Assembly (NCBI RefSeq): GCF_014697425.1
Contig: NZ_JACJRU010000031.1
Coordinates: 25,572-89,571, forward strand
Reading direction: 5' to 3'
Source: Nostoc sp. FACHB-110
Lineage (GTDB): Bacteria; Cyanobacteriota; Cyanobacteriia; Cyanobacteriales; Nostocaceae
DNA length: 64,000 nucleotides
Shown: positions 51,124 to 61,225 of the stretch, piece by piece
Layout of the letters: the number at the start of each line of letters is the position of its first letter
Position numbering within the stretch: position 1 is the first letter of the stretch
Made by a program: the position numbers and the translations under genes
The notes under the pieces: generated by a model
Databases searched by the model: none
What the model was told of the DNA's origin: nothing
What the model saw: only the letters and a program-made list of their open reading frames with translations

Positions 51124-52116
51124 GGTGGCGATCGCTTAAAATTTCAATACGACTAATTCCTGTGTATTTAGTTTTCTTATCTTTTCTCATCCTCGGTTAT
51201 GATATCACCAGTTTTCCCCAATATGTTTTGCTTTTAGTCTTTGTATCCCATCATTTATCCACTGCTAAATGATTACCATAAAAATGGAATTTATATTTTT
51301 TTTTAACAGTTCTATAACTTCTCTCAAAAATCTCCAAAATTCCCGATGTATTGACCCTAATTTGCCTTCTCTACCATTTTTACCAAGAAACCAGTAGCAT
51401 CAATCGTTTCTCTCAAAATCTCAGATGAGTTGCAGAGTAATTATTTGTAATACGGGGGTACTATGGCAGTCCTAAATGAAAGGTAAATAAATTCACTTCC
51501 TACTCCCTACTTTCTATTCCTGCCCTCCTTGAGTAATTTGGAAATCAAATACTAGTCCTATATCTTCGTTAAATCTAGGTTAACAACCTTGAAATGATAT
51601 ACAGCATTTATCATTCTCGCTTGCTTCTATCCCCTAGTTTTTAGCCTCTGTCTCCTTCAAAGGTATACGCCACAAAACTGAGAAACGCTCTAGGAATCAT
51701 ATTTGATGTTTAGTTTCTTGTTTTCTGTTCCCTACCTAACATAAGTAGGTTCAAGCTTAAGATTAAATATATGATTTAGATGGATTTGAGCTTGCCTTTA
51801 TATCATTAAATTTCTATATTCTGATAGTTGTAAATAACGGCTGATTATGCAGATTTTTTATCAGAGAAACTTGATATTTGCCAAGCATAATTTCTTCTAG
51901 TAAACAAAAATTTTAGATTTAATTTAATATTGTTGAGCTACCTAGATAAATTAGCTGCTATATACCTGAGTTTTTATCCTCTAGCATCAGAAATATATCT
52001 AACGATAGAAATATAAACTAGCTCTCGATAGATTCTCTTGACCAAGAGCAGGATGGCATAATACCGATGTGCAGAACAACACACCGTCGATATTTAAATT
52101 AGATTTAAAACTTTTT
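51124..52116. other. Divergent AT-rich intergenic region
   Basis: Nearly 1 kb between the TerB-like gene and the amylase, with no ORF of note, no recognised RNA and no strong hairpin. A HIP1-like site lies at about 51128. It presumably carries both promoters. Confidence 0.4.
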
Positions 52117-54045
52117 ATGGTTCAAACACCTCCATCTCAATACTCACCAGACCAATACACAGTAGATTCAGCAACGGCAGAAGTCGAAGCAGTTGTCCAA
52201 ACACCACCTTCAGACACAGAACTGAATTTAGAGTTTCTCTACACCAGAGATATTGAATTTCGCCAAGAAACAATTTACTTTCTTGTTGTAGATCGCTTTC
52301 ATGATGGCGACCCCGAAAATAGTGAAGGGATTAACTCTGAACTTTATGATCCCACTGGGCAAGATTGGGGTAAATATTGGGGCGGCGATTTGCAAGGTGT
52401 CATTGATAAATTAGACTACCTCAAAAATATGGGAGTGACTGCTATTTGGTTAACTCCTTTATTTGAGCAAGTAGAAGAATTATTTGTGGGAAATGCCGCT
52501 ATACATGGCTATTGGACAAAAGACTTTAAACGCATCAATCCGCGTTACATTGCTCAAGATGAAAACCCTTCGTTAAACGAAACTCAAGAAACAAGAAATA
52601 CAACATTTGATCGCTTAATTGATGAGTTGCACAAACGCAACATGAAGTTAGTATTAGATATTGTTTGTAACCACAGTACTCCTGATACTAGCGGTAGTAA
52701 AGGTGAATTGTATGATGACGGCGTAAAAATTGCTGACTTTAATAATGATGTAAATAACTGGTATCACCATTATGGTGAGGTGCAAAACTGGGAAGATGAA
52801 TGGCAGGTGCAGAACTGTGAATTAGCAGGTTTGGCAACTTTCAATGAAAATAATAGTGAATATCGGGACTATATCAAATCTGCCATCAAGCAATGGCTAG
52901 ACCGAGGTGTAGATGCACTGCGGGTAGACACTGTTAAACATATGCCCATCTGGTTTTGGCAAGAATTTACGGGCGATATGTACAAACACAGACCCGATGT
53001 ATTTATTTTTGGCGAGTGGATTTATAGTGGGCCACAAGACGATCGCTCGATCGAATTTGCCAATAACTCCGGGATGACTATACTAGACTTTGGCTTGTGT
53101 GTTGCCATTCGCGCCGCCCTCGCCCAAGGTTCCGAAAATGGTTTCCAGACAATTCAATACATTTTTGACAACGACCATCTTTATAGCGGCGCAACTGAGT
53201 TAATTACCTTCATTGATAACCACGATATGCCGCGCTTTCAATCGCTCAATCCCGATCCGGCGATGTTGAGAGTGGCGATCGCTTTAATTATGACATCTCG
53301 TGGCATTCCCTGTATTTATTACGGTACAGAACAGTATCTGCATAACGACACTGATGGTGGTAACGACCCATATAACCGCCCCATGATGGAAAAATGGGAC
53401 AACGATACAGAAATTTATCGTTACATCAGATTACTGTCTGGCTTACGCCGACTCAACCCCGCAATTTCAATGGGGAGTCATTGGCAAAAATATCTGACCC
53501 CTGATGTTTACTGCTACATTCGCCGCTATCGTGACTCTTTATGTTTTGTTGCCCTCAACCGTGGTGGAGAAGTAACCTTACCAGAAATCGAAACCGAACT
53601 CCCCGACGGCGAACATACTTGTGTCATCACCCGCAATAAATACGAAGTCAAAGATGGCAAAATTTACGACCTGCATTTAGAAGAACGCGGTGTAATTGTC
53701 ATTAGCCATGTTGGCGAAAGAATTAAAGGTCAAACCATTGTGCGCGTCCAACTCAACGGCGTACAAACCCAACCTGGCGAAACAATTGTGGTTATGGGTG
53801 ACTGTCCAGAATTAGGCAATTGGGATATTGCGAAAGCTTATCCTCTGGAATACATCAATACGAATACTTGGTTTGCCGAAATTCCTTTCAATGAAAGTGC
53901 AGGCAAATTAATCAGTTATAAATATGCCATGTGGCGTGAAGAGCGATCGCCACTACGCGAAAACATCACACCTCGCCGTTGGGTAATAGCCAAAGAAGGC
54001 ACAGTCAAATGGCGTGACACCTGGGCAACCGGGCGAGAGTCATAG
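52117..54045 (+). CDS. GH13 alpha-amylase-family enzyme with C-terminal CBM20
   Basis: 642 residues from the ATG at 52117; a GTG 16 codons upstream is possible. The TIM-barrel motifs are IYFLVVDRFHDGD, VLDIVCNHSTPDTSG, the nucleophile in ALRVDTVKH (Asp271), acid/base Glu300 in FIFGEWIYSG, and Asp370 in FIDNHDMPRF. The final 90 residues (VRVQLNGVQTQPGETIVVMG, DCPELGNWD) are a starch-binding CBM20. The layout resembles cyclodextrin glucanotransferases and maltogenic amylases. No signal peptide is seen, so it may act on internal glycogen. The exact product is undetermined. Confidence 0.92.
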   Translation: MVQTPPSQYSPDQYTVDSATAEVEAVVQTPPSDTELNLEFLYTRDIEFRQETIYFLVVDRFHDGDPENSEGINSELYDPTGQDWGKYWGGDLQGVIDKLDYLKNMGVTAIWLTPLFEQVEELFVGNAAIHGYWTKDFKRINPRYIAQDENPSLNETQETRNTTFDRLIDELHKRNMKLVLDIVCNHSTPDTSGSKGELYDDGVKIADFNNDVNNWYHHYGEVQNWEDEWQVQNCELAGLATFNENNSEYRDYIKSAIKQWLDRGVDALRVDTVKHMPIWFWQEFTGDMYKHRPDVFIFGEWIYSGPQDDRSIEFANNSGMTILDFGLCVAIRAALAQGSENGFQTIQYIFDNDHLYSGATELITFIDNHDMPRFQSLNPDPAMLRVAIALIMTSRGIPCIYYGTEQYLHNDTDGGNDPYNRPMMEKWDNDTEIYRYIRLLSGLRRLNPAISMGSHWQKYLTPDVYCYIRRYRDSLCFVALNRGGEVTLPEIETELPDGEHTCVITRNKYEVKDGKIYDLHLEERGVIVISHVGERIKGQTIVRVQLNGVQTQPGETIVVMGDCPELGNWDIAKAYPLEYINTNTWFAEIPFNESAGKLISYKYAMWREERSPLRENITPRRWVIAKEGTVKWRDTWATGRES

Positions 54046-54422
54046 AAGAGTAGGGGGGAATGGCACTCTTGTAAACTTGGGAGTTCACATCTTCTTAATT
54101 ACCCACACCCCACCCCCGACTCCCCTTTGCCTCATAACTGATTTGGGCGAGAAACAGGTAGCGTTATACATTAATAGATGTATGGCAAGAAGCATAGAGA
54201 AGAAGACAGAAAGCGAGAATGCAAGGAATTAAATTCTTACACTTCCTGCCTTCTCTTCTTGAAAGTGCTGAGTGCTGAGTGCTGAGTGCTGAGTAAAAAT
54301 ACCAGTCTCACTTTCATGACTTGGCTATGAAACAAGTTTCATCAAGACTGCCTTTTGCCTTCTGCTATATCTCTCACACCTGACCAACTCAGGCTTGGTC
54401 TTTCACAGCGAAGGGTTTGGAA
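54046..54422. repeat. Intergenic region with heptamer repeat (GTGCTGA)4
   Basis: Four perfect copies of gtgctga lie at 54265-54292. Similar tcagcac units appear, inverted, at about 7711. The remainder contains no supported gene. A short ORF here overlaps the amylase stop and is rejected. Confidence 0.8.
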
Positions 54423-55907
54423 ATGTTTGCTTCCTCAGAGACTCCTATAATTGGGACAATTTTATTGGTAGCGTTTGCCATTTTGGGCTGGGGCTTTTAT
54501 CGCGCCAGACCTTTTGGAAAACTGGGAATCTTAGCCTGGTTGCAGTCAGTGGTTTTAATGGCTCCCTGGCTGTTATTTTTTGGTTTGTTTGCCGCAGGCG
54601 TATACATAAATATAGTAGGTGTATTGTTCTTAGTTGTAGCGTCTGCTGGTTTATACATTTATCTTGGTAGACAACTGCGGGCAGCAGGACAAGATGCCAT
54701 CCTCAAACAACGCGCTACCCAAAGGCTAGCGGCTGATACCCCACAAGAAGGTAACACTGCACAACCACCAGTTGCCCAAATCAACATCGAAGTTGTATCA
54801 ATTCCTGAAGCCGATTTAACCGCCATTAAAGGAATTTTTGGACTTGACACCTTTTTTGCCACAGAAACGATCGCCTATCAAGAAGGTGCTATTTTTAAAG
54901 GTAATCTGCGTGGCGAACCCCAAGAAGTTCACAACCGCCTCAGTGCCAGTTTAAAAGAACGGCTTGGTGAGCAGTATCGTCTGTTTTTAGTCGAAAACAC
55001 AGATGCTAAACCTGTGGTAATTGTTCTGCCTAGTCGTAACGATCCCCGACCAACCACAGCAGCCCAAAAAGCTTTTGCTGGTATATTGCTAATTGCAACT
55101 GTCGCCACCTGTTTTGAGACAGCAGGGTTACTGTTAAATTTTGATTTATTTGCCCACCCCGAACGACTCCCACAAGCCTTACCCATTGGGCTGGGTATCT
55201 TTACAATTTTAATAGCCCACGAAATTGGTCACTGGGTACTTGCCCGTCGTTATCAAGTACGCCTCAGCTGGCCTTTCTTGTTACCTGCAGTGCAAATTGG
55301 CTCCTTTGGTTCAATTACGCGGTTTGAATCTCTTTTACCCAACCGCACAGCCTTGTTTGATATTGCCTTGGCAGGCCCCGCCGCAGGTGGTATCGTTTCT
55401 CTCATCATGTTGATTATTGGGTTATTGCTTTCTCACCCAGGTAGTTTATTTCAATTACCCAATCAGTTTTTCCAAGGTTCGATTTTAGTCGGGAGCTTGG
55501 CGCGAGTTGTCCTTGGTTCAGCTTTGCAATCATCTTTAGTCAACGTCCATCCTTTAGTTATTATCGGTTGGTTGGGATTGGTCATCACTGCTTTAAACTT
55601 AATGCCAGCCGGCTCTTTAGATGGCGGACGCATAGTGCAAGCTATTTATGGCCGTAAAACTGCTGGTAGAGCATCAGTCGCAACGTTAATTTTGTTGGCG
55701 TTGGTTTCTCTCGGTAATAATTTGGCGATGTACTGGGCAATTGTCATTTTGTTTTTACAACGAGATTTAGAACGCCCCAGCTTAAATGAAATCAGCGAAC
55801 CCGATGATGCCAGAGCCGCTTTAGGTCTTTTAGCATTATTCTTAATGATTGCCACACTTTTACCTTTAACTCCCGGTTTGGCTGGGCGTTTAGGCATTGG
55901 CGGATAA
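54423..55907 (+). CDS. Site-2 protease family membrane metalloprotease (EGY1-like)
   Basis: 494 residues with about eight membrane helices. The zinc motif HEIGH is at 266-270 (ILIAHEIGHWVLARRY), and the third ligand lies in ALNLMPAGSLDGGRIVQAIYG near residue 400. An N-terminal pair of helices and a soluble insert (about 100-190, VVSIPEADLTAIKGIFGLDTFF) precede the core, as in the cyanobacterial and plant EGY-type proteases. It should cleave substrates inside the membrane. Cyanobacterial homologues are thought to act in envelope or photosynthetic-membrane homeostasis. The substrate is unknown. Confidence 0.92.
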   Translation: MFASSETPIIGTILLVAFAILGWGFYRARPFGKLGILAWLQSVVLMAPWLLFFGLFAAGVYINIVGVLFLVVASAGLYIYLGRQLRAAGQDAILKQRATQRLAADTPQEGNTAQPPVAQINIEVVSIPEADLTAIKGIFGLDTFFATETIAYQEGAIFKGNLRGEPQEVHNRLSASLKERLGEQYRLFLVENTDAKPVVIVLPSRNDPRPTTAAQKAFAGILLIATVATCFETAGLLLNFDLFAHPERLPQALPIGLGIFTILIAHEIGHWVLARRYQVRLSWPFLLPAVQIGSFGSITRFESLLPNRTALFDIALAGPAAGGIVSLIMLIIGLLLSHPGSLFQLPNQFFQGSILVGSLARVVLGSALQSSLVNVHPLVIIGWLGLVITALNLMPAGSLDGGRIVQAIYGRKTAGRASVATLILLALVSLGNNLAMYWAIVILFLQRDLERPSLNEISEPDDARAALGLLALFLMIATLLPLTPGLAGRLGIGG

Positions 55908-55950
55908 GTAGGAAAGCTGAAGTCTGAATAATCTTCAACAAATTAATTGT

Positions 55951-55985
55951 AGTGGCGTGGGCGAATTTGATTGATTCACGCCACT
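55951..55985. terminator. 9-bp hairpin after the site-2 protease gene
   Basis: agtggcgtg (55951-55959) pairs with cacgccact (55977-55985). A seven-A run just after it would read as U on the opposite strand, so orientation is ambiguous. Confidence 0.5.
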
Positions 55986-56069
55986 ATCACAAAAAAACTC
56001 CGCGTAACTTTGCGTTTACCTCTTCATCCCTTTGCGTTTAACTGAACCTTGTTAGAAGAGGAAAATAAT

Positions 56070-56513
56070 ATGACACTTAACAAAAGTGAAAACATGGGCA
56101 AAGTAACTACCACAATCACTATTACTAACCAAATTGACCAGACTCTTGCAGAAAGAGGATTTATTTCCCAAGAACAAATACGTTCAATTACTTTACATGA
56201 TGTTTTAGTGGACACAGGTGCAACCAGACTGTGTTTACCTAAAAATATTATTCGGGATTTAGGATTACCTCTTCAAGGGGAAGTTGACGTAAAAATAGCC
56301 ACAGGAATACACAAAGCTCGCATTTTTAAAATGCTAAATCTTTCTGTTGAAGGCAGAGAAGGAATATTTAATTGTATTGAATTACCAGAAGGTGCAGATC
56401 CTTTGTTAGGATTAATCCCTTTAGAAGATTTAGGATTAGAGCCAGATTTGATTAATCAAAAATTGCGCGTTTTACCAGCAGAAGGCAAAGATACTTATTT
56501 AATGGTTTTGTAA
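56070..56513 (+). CDS. Retropepsin-like aspartyl protease family protein
   Basis: 147 residues from the ATG at 56070, which has AGAAGAGG upstream. LHDVLVDTGATRLCLPKNII contains the catalytic DTGA at 48-51, and ADPLLGLIPLEDLGLEPDL is the flap/C-terminal signature of the bacterial clan AA aspartyl protease family. One DTG per chain implies a dimer, as in retroviral proteases. No signal peptide is visible. Substrate and role are unknown. It is common in cyanobacteria near mobile or stress genes. Confidence 0.85.
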   Translation: MTLNKSENMGKVTTTITITNQIDQTLAERGFISQEQIRSITLHDVLVDTGATRLCLPKNIIRDLGLPLQGEVDVKIATGIHKARIFKMLNLSVEGREGIFNCIELPEGADPLLGLIPLEDLGLEPDLINQKLRVLPAEGKDTYLMVL

Positions 56514-56563
56514 ATTATTGCTGTCAACATTTCTCATACGCCTCCACCCAACCTACTAGCAAA

Positions 56564-58549
56564 CTACTCGATATGAGCAACAACTTGCGACTTACTCAAT
56601 TCATGTACTAAACGATGTGCTTGGTGTTTGTAGAGGGGATATTGTAAAGTCGCTGGTAGTTGATTCATTAAAGTTCGGGCTGAGTGCATATCACAACCAG
56701 TTACTCGAGAAATGACTGCTGCGCCTTCAAATGCGGCTTCGGGGGAGTTAGCTTTTTCTATTCTCACTAATAATTGACCTGTGGCGATGAGTCCCCGTTC
56801 GACGCGGAACAGTCCTTCAATGCTGGCTAAAACTACCAAGCGATCGCCTACAACAAGTATGATATCATCAGAAGGCATAAATTTAGAAGTGTATTGATTA
56901 GCCTTGATATACAGAATTGGTACTACTCCATAACCATAGGCAATATCAGCAAGTACTTTGCCATTGAGTGTATCATCATCTGTAATTAGATATTCGGTAA
57001 CTAGCGTAGTTTGATTATCTAAGCGAAACAAATTTAAAATATTTTCCCCAAAAGCTGCACCCGCAAATGCTTCTGCGGCTAAAGCATAAACCCCCAACAC
57101 CCTAGCATAAGGTAGCAGTCGCGCGACATTTTCACTAAAACGCGGGTCAAAGGTACGAATTACTAAGTTAGCTTGTGGGTTAACAGTTCGTGCTTTTAAG
57201 GCAATTTCTAAATTGGCTACTTCATCATCAGTCAGCACCACAACGCTTTTTGCTGTCTGAAGATTAACTTTAGTTAATGTATTGTGGATATTGCCGATCA
57301 CTAAAGGCATTTGTGGTAGGATTCCTGGTTCTAAGTCTTTAGTATGCACACCGACCAAAGGTTGTCTCAGTTCTTGTAACAACTGCGAGACTCGGCGCCC
57401 CACCCTTCCTATGCCAATTAAAACTACATGATCTAATTTCGGTACTGGGGGACGACGCTTAGAAAACTGGAACCTAGTCGATAAAAGCCGTTCGGTCATG
57501 ACAGCATAGATAATGCCGACAAAAACTGTCCCAGCTACGCTCATACTGATATTAAATAAATGCAGCCACCAAGGAACCGGAAAAGGAATTTTTAATTGTC
57601 CAAATAAATCACCATAACCCCCCAAACTCAATACTAAGGAAACATTGAGAGCATCTTGCCAAGTAATTTGCGGATACTCTAATTTATACAGCAGTGTACC
57701 GCAGACAAATAAACTCACAATGACAATGCAAACAACAAAAGCTACACGTCGAGTTTGACTACTTTCTGCCCACAGATGAGTTAATGTTTTGGTGAGATTT
57801 TGCCATCTCATTCCTGTGATGATTGCATCTTTGAATTGCCCAACATTATGAATATTGCGAGTGGGTTGAAAACTGAGTTTTTCGGTAACTTCTATATAAA
57901 AAATCGAGTCGCCAGGTAAAATTTTTGTATTTGGTTCCCATTGATAAAAACTTTTGGGGATGGGTTTTCCAGCTTGAGCATGAATCAATACTCGGCGGTT
58001 GCTACTATTAATTTCATAAAGACGGCAATGACTCCAACGATGAGAACTATTAATATTGACTTCAAATACTCGCAATAGGCGGTTTTCTAAAGTAAAAAAG
58101 CCCTTAGTTTCACTACTTAAAGCTGCTAAGGCAAAACTATTAGCTGGTAATTGAGTAGCTTCAAAGGCAACAAAATTACCCAAACTTTCTTGCAGTAATT
58201 CATTTAGATTGTCTTGGGCAGAACGAATGACTAAACGAACTTCAGGATTTAGCGATCGCGCCGCAAAAGCAGCAGCTATATTGACGCGCTCATCACTAGT
58301 TACAATTAAAATTGACCGACAATGTTTGATTCCTGCCTGTTCTAATATTTTGGTTTGCCGACAATCACCAATCACCAATTTATCTATTAAATCAGGTAAT
58401 TCAGGAATTTCCCAATTCTGATGCTTGACATCTTCAATTGCATTAACTTTAACACCAAATTCCTTTAACGCAGATACACAATATTGACCTAAACTGCCCA
58501 GTCCACAAACTAAGAAAAAGTTCGGATCTATTGCTGCACTCTGTCCCAT
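56564..58549 (-). CDS. Potassium-channel-like protein with two NAD-binding (TrkA-N) domains
   Basis: 661 residues from the ATG at 58549; a TTG at 58603 adds 18 residues. The N-terminal domain begins FFLVCGLGSLGQYC and reads as a Rossmann-type TrkA-N unit to about 130. Two membrane helices around 268-288 and 335-355 flank a pore-like loop, VLSLGGYGDLFG, where GGYGD stands in for the TVGYGD filter. A second Rossmann domain starts VVLIGIGRVGRRV near 375, and a TrkA-C-like part follows. This arrangement, with a nucleotide-binding domain on both sides of the pore, differs from usual RCK channels. Ion selectivity is inferred. Confidence 0.88.
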   Translation of the reverse strand: MGQSAAIDPNFFLVCGLGSLGQYCVSALKEFGVKVNAIEDVKHQNWEIPELPDLIDKLVIGDCRQTKILEQAGIKHCRSILIVTSDERVNIAAAFAARSLNPEVRLVIRSAQDNLNELLQESLGNFVAFEATQLPANSFALAALSSETKGFFTLENRLLRVFEVNINSSHRWSHCRLYEINSSNRRVLIHAQAGKPIPKSFYQWEPNTKILPGDSIFYIEVTEKLSFQPTRNIHNVGQFKDAIITGMRWQNLTKTLTHLWAESSQTRRVAFVVCIVIVSLFVCGTLLYKLEYPQITWQDALNVSLVLSLGGYGDLFGQLKIPFPVPWWLHLFNISMSVAGTVFVGIIYAVMTERLLSTRFQFSKRRPPVPKLDHVVLIGIGRVGRRVSQLLQELRQPLVGVHTKDLEPGILPQMPLVIGNIHNTLTKVNLQTAKSVVVLTDDEVANLEIALKARTVNPQANLVIRTFDPRFSENVARLLPYARVLGVYALAAEAFAGAAFGENILNLFRLDNQTTLVTEYLITDDDTLNGKVLADIAYGYGVVPILYIKANQYTSKFMPSDDIILVVGDRLVVLASIEGLFRVERGLIATGQLLVRIEKANSPEAAFEGAAVISRVTGCDMHSARTLMNQLPATLQYPLYKHQAHRLVHELSKSQVVAHIE

Positions 58550-58693
58550 ATATTGATGCTGATAGGTTTTTGGGTGAACATTGTTGAATCCCAAGACACC
58601 CAATTTCTGATTATAAAATCTTCAGGAAGGTGTGTTGGCTGCGGTATGGAATTAGTTTATTCTACACGCATAACACACCTCCAAAGGTTGTTG

Positions 58694-59944
58694 CTAAGGT
58701 TTCCAGTCTGCTAACAAACTAGGATATTTTGCTGGGGTGGGGAAGATTTTCTGTAAGCCAGACTGACGAATTGAAGAGGCTTCTTTGCTCAAGTTCCACA
58801 GACTTTCGTAGAAAAAGAAAGACACACCAGCAAAGTTGCGATCGCGTACTTTCTGCACCTGGGTTTGAATTTGGGTAATGGGTACGTTTTTGTTCTTCAA
58901 TCCAGTTATAATACCAACACTCACAGGAATATGACTGCGAGCCGCTTTTACTTCTGGATATTCTAATTCTTTGACAAACACATTTAAATCGTCTCGATAT
59001 ATCTGCAACACTAATTCTTCAACTATTCCCAGACGTTCCCATTTTTGCCAGTCGGCTAAAAAGAATTCGTAAGAAAAACGCTGGGGATTAGGTGCAACAG
59101 AAACCAAACAGTTTCTTTTTGTGGTTTTAATCGCGGTGAAAACTCGCTTCATGAAATCGGTGATTTTATTGGCTCGCCAACGCACCCATTCTGGATCTTG
59201 GAAATTCTTGGATGGGGCTTTTCCACCGTGTTCTTTTTGATAAAGTGCTACTGTATAGGCATCGTAGCCTAATTCGGAAGGCAAACCAAAATGGTCATCA
59301 AATTGAATGCCATCAATATCATAGTTGCGAACAATTTCAACAATTAAATCTTGAATAAACTTTTGTACATCTGGATGGAAAGGATTCAGCCAAACCCGAT
59401 TATGTATGCCTTCTTTAACAATTTTTGTGCCATTGCTACGACTTGTCAACCATTGGGGACGGTTTTTAGCTAATAAAGAATCAGCCGGAGCCATAAAGCC
59501 AAATTCAAACCAAGGAATCACTGTTAAACCTTGTTTATGTCCCTCATCGACAATTTCTTTGAGCATATCTCGCCCTTGCAGCCCTGGTGTGGGATCAAGC
59601 GATCGCCCTATGACTTTAGCTGCAACTTTGCTAGGGTAAAGTGTATATCCCCAATTCCACACTGCCGGGTAAACAGTATTAAAGTTTAATTCATCCAGCT
59701 TTTGTAAGGCATTTTTAAGACGGTTGCGTTCAAACAACACATCACTATCAATATTTGTTAACCATACTCCTCTTAATTCCGACGCAGGCGATTGAGTCGG
59801 AATATTTTTTGCTGCTAAGGGAAATGAAAGCATAAAAGTTGCCATCATACTCAGCATGACAATACCTGCAAATAATGACTGCTTTTTACGCTGATGAGTG
59901 TTCCATCTTAATAACTCAACACACCACTTTACAAATCTTTTCAT
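58694..59944 (-). CDS. Glycoside hydrolase family 10-like protein (GHL10/DUF187)
   Basis: 416 residues with an N-terminal membrane anchor or signal (LFAGIVMLSMMATFMLSFPLAA). ELRGVWLTNIDSDVLF, NTVYPAVWNWGYTLYPS, VIPWFEFGFMAP, RVWLNPFHPDVQKFI, and DGIQFDDHFGLPSELGYD are the GHL10 motifs. The acidic residues in DGIQFDDH are probable catalytic residues. The family includes YngK-type cell-wall or exopolysaccharide glycosidases. It acts outside the cytoplasmic membrane. It is flanked by unrelated genes, so its substrate cannot be inferred. Confidence 0.9.
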   Translation of the reverse strand: MKRFVKWCVELLRWNTHQRKKQSLFAGIVMLSMMATFMLSFPLAAKNIPTQSPASELRGVWLTNIDSDVLFERNRLKNALQKLDELNFNTVYPAVWNWGYTLYPSKVAAKVIGRSLDPTPGLQGRDMLKEIVDEGHKQGLTVIPWFEFGFMAPADSLLAKNRPQWLTSRSNGTKIVKEGIHNRVWLNPFHPDVQKFIQDLIVEIVRNYDIDGIQFDDHFGLPSELGYDAYTVALYQKEHGGKAPSKNFQDPEWVRWRANKITDFMKRVFTAIKTTKRNCLVSVAPNPQRFSYEFFLADWQKWERLGIVEELVLQIYRDDLNVFVKELEYPEVKAARSHIPVSVGIITGLKNKNVPITQIQTQVQKVRDRNFAGVSFFFYESLWNLSKEASSIRQSGLQKIFPTPAKYPSLLADWKP

Positions 59945-60326
59945 TTTTAATTACGGACAAAATCAGAACTGGAAAAATGACTAGTATATCCACATAGAAG
60001 TTGCTTATCGTCTACTATGACAAAACAACAGAGCAAAAATCCAGCATTTATAACTATTTGATTGGGAAAAAACTACTCTTATTTACAAAGTTTGATTCCT
60101 TGGTACACTCAGCAAACAAGACTGGTGTATTGTAGCTATAGTTACATATAACTTTATTTATTAATAATTTGTATACCTCTACATATATTGCTTATTTAGG
60201 ATTATGCTAGGTATTAGCAGGAAAACTTCGCCAACTATCATTCCAATACTTGTAATATAGATAACAAAATTAAAAGTAATCTCACTAGGCTAAATTGCTA
60301 CTTTTAAGACACAGTATAAAAATCTT
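59945..60326. other. Divergent AT-rich intergenic region
   Basis: Between the GHL10 gene and a hypothetical gene on the other strand. No RNA, repeat or strong hairpin was recognised. Confidence 0.4.
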
Positions 60327-60815
60327 ATGAATAATCTAAATTTACAAAACAGCACAACTGCTGCCCAGCGGCTAGCAAGGGCGATTATGGTGGCATCTGG
60401 CGAGTTTTCCTTGATATTAGCCTGTTGTGACTCTGTGTCTCAACAACAGCAAATAGTCAAATCTTTAAAAGAATGTTCTAAAGTAACTATCAAAGAAATT
60501 AGATTATTGCCTACGGATGAGACACTTTACACAACCATTACAAATACTATCAGTATTCCGCATACCGAAGCTTTAATAGTGGATGGTTTAGAGTCAGTAT
60601 TAGCCATCAATCAATTGCTAATTAGTACCAACCTGATGCGCGATGAATTCCGCAAAAGTTTTCACTTTCCTATGGTGCTGTTTGTCAACAATGATATTTT
60701 GAGCAAGTTAGTTTGGTTAGCCCCAGATTTAAAAAATTGGGCAGCAACGACTATTCGGTTTGATGTAGCTCATGATGTATTAGAAGGCAGGAGGCAGACA
60801 GTAAAAAATCTATGA
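60327..60815 (+). CDS. Hypothetical NTPase-like N-terminal domain, possibly truncated
   Basis: 162 residues. AAQRLARAIMVASGEFSLILACCDS, TEALIVDGLESVLAINQLL, STNLMRDEFRKSFHFPMVLFVNND and LSKLVWLAPDLKNWAATTIRFD read like the N-terminal AAA-like (Walker-A-deficient) domain found at the front of larger cyanobacterial TPR or STAND proteins. The frame ends at 60815 and no continuation in other frames was found, so this may be a remnant or a stand-alone domain. I could not assign a function. Confidence 0.6.
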   Translation: MNNLNLQNSTTAAQRLARAIMVASGEFSLILACCDSVSQQQQIVKSLKECSKVTIKEIRLLPTDETLYTTITNTISIPHTEALIVDGLESVLAINQLLISTNLMRDEFRKSFHFPMVLFVNNDILSKLVWLAPDLKNWAATTIRFDVAHDVLEGRRQTVKNL

Positions 60816-61225
60816 TTATCTGAGAATTTGTGCTGGCAAAATTTTCTTAGATATACATTAAATTGAGAGTAAAGTAATATTTCTTAACAAATCTTAATAT
60901 ATTATATTAAAGTCTGAATATTCCATAATTTATTTAGATATAGCTGTTGAATCAATCAAAAATTTTATTCACTATAAAACTAATCCAAAATTGTTCAGAC
61001 GTGCGATCGCGCTACCTAGTTCCGTGTGAAATTTTGGTAAAAATTGAGGAACAATCAATAAGTAAAGCAGCGTCTTGGCTCATATCTGCTTGCTAAGACA
61101 GATACTTTCACAATCCCAACCATATATAATTTTGGGACTGTATATTTTTTTGTCATTAATTACTAGATATCAGTTTTTAATGCCTTAAATAGTCACTAAC
61201 ACAGGCATTTTATTGTTGGAAATTT
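60816..61225. other. AT-rich intergenic region with two weak hairpins
   Basis: Short six-pair hairpins occur at 61083-61104 (tatctg/cagata) and 61114-61137 (tcccaa/ttggga), the latter followed by tatttttttg. They could be a terminator of an unseen transcript. No RNA gene is recognised. Confidence 0.35.

Noticed and set aside
31299..54292. CRISPR arrays suggested by short repeats (ttcatac, gtgctga, agtcaat)
   Set aside because: The units are 7 bases in direct tandem without spacers, which is typical of short tandem repeats and not of CRISPR.
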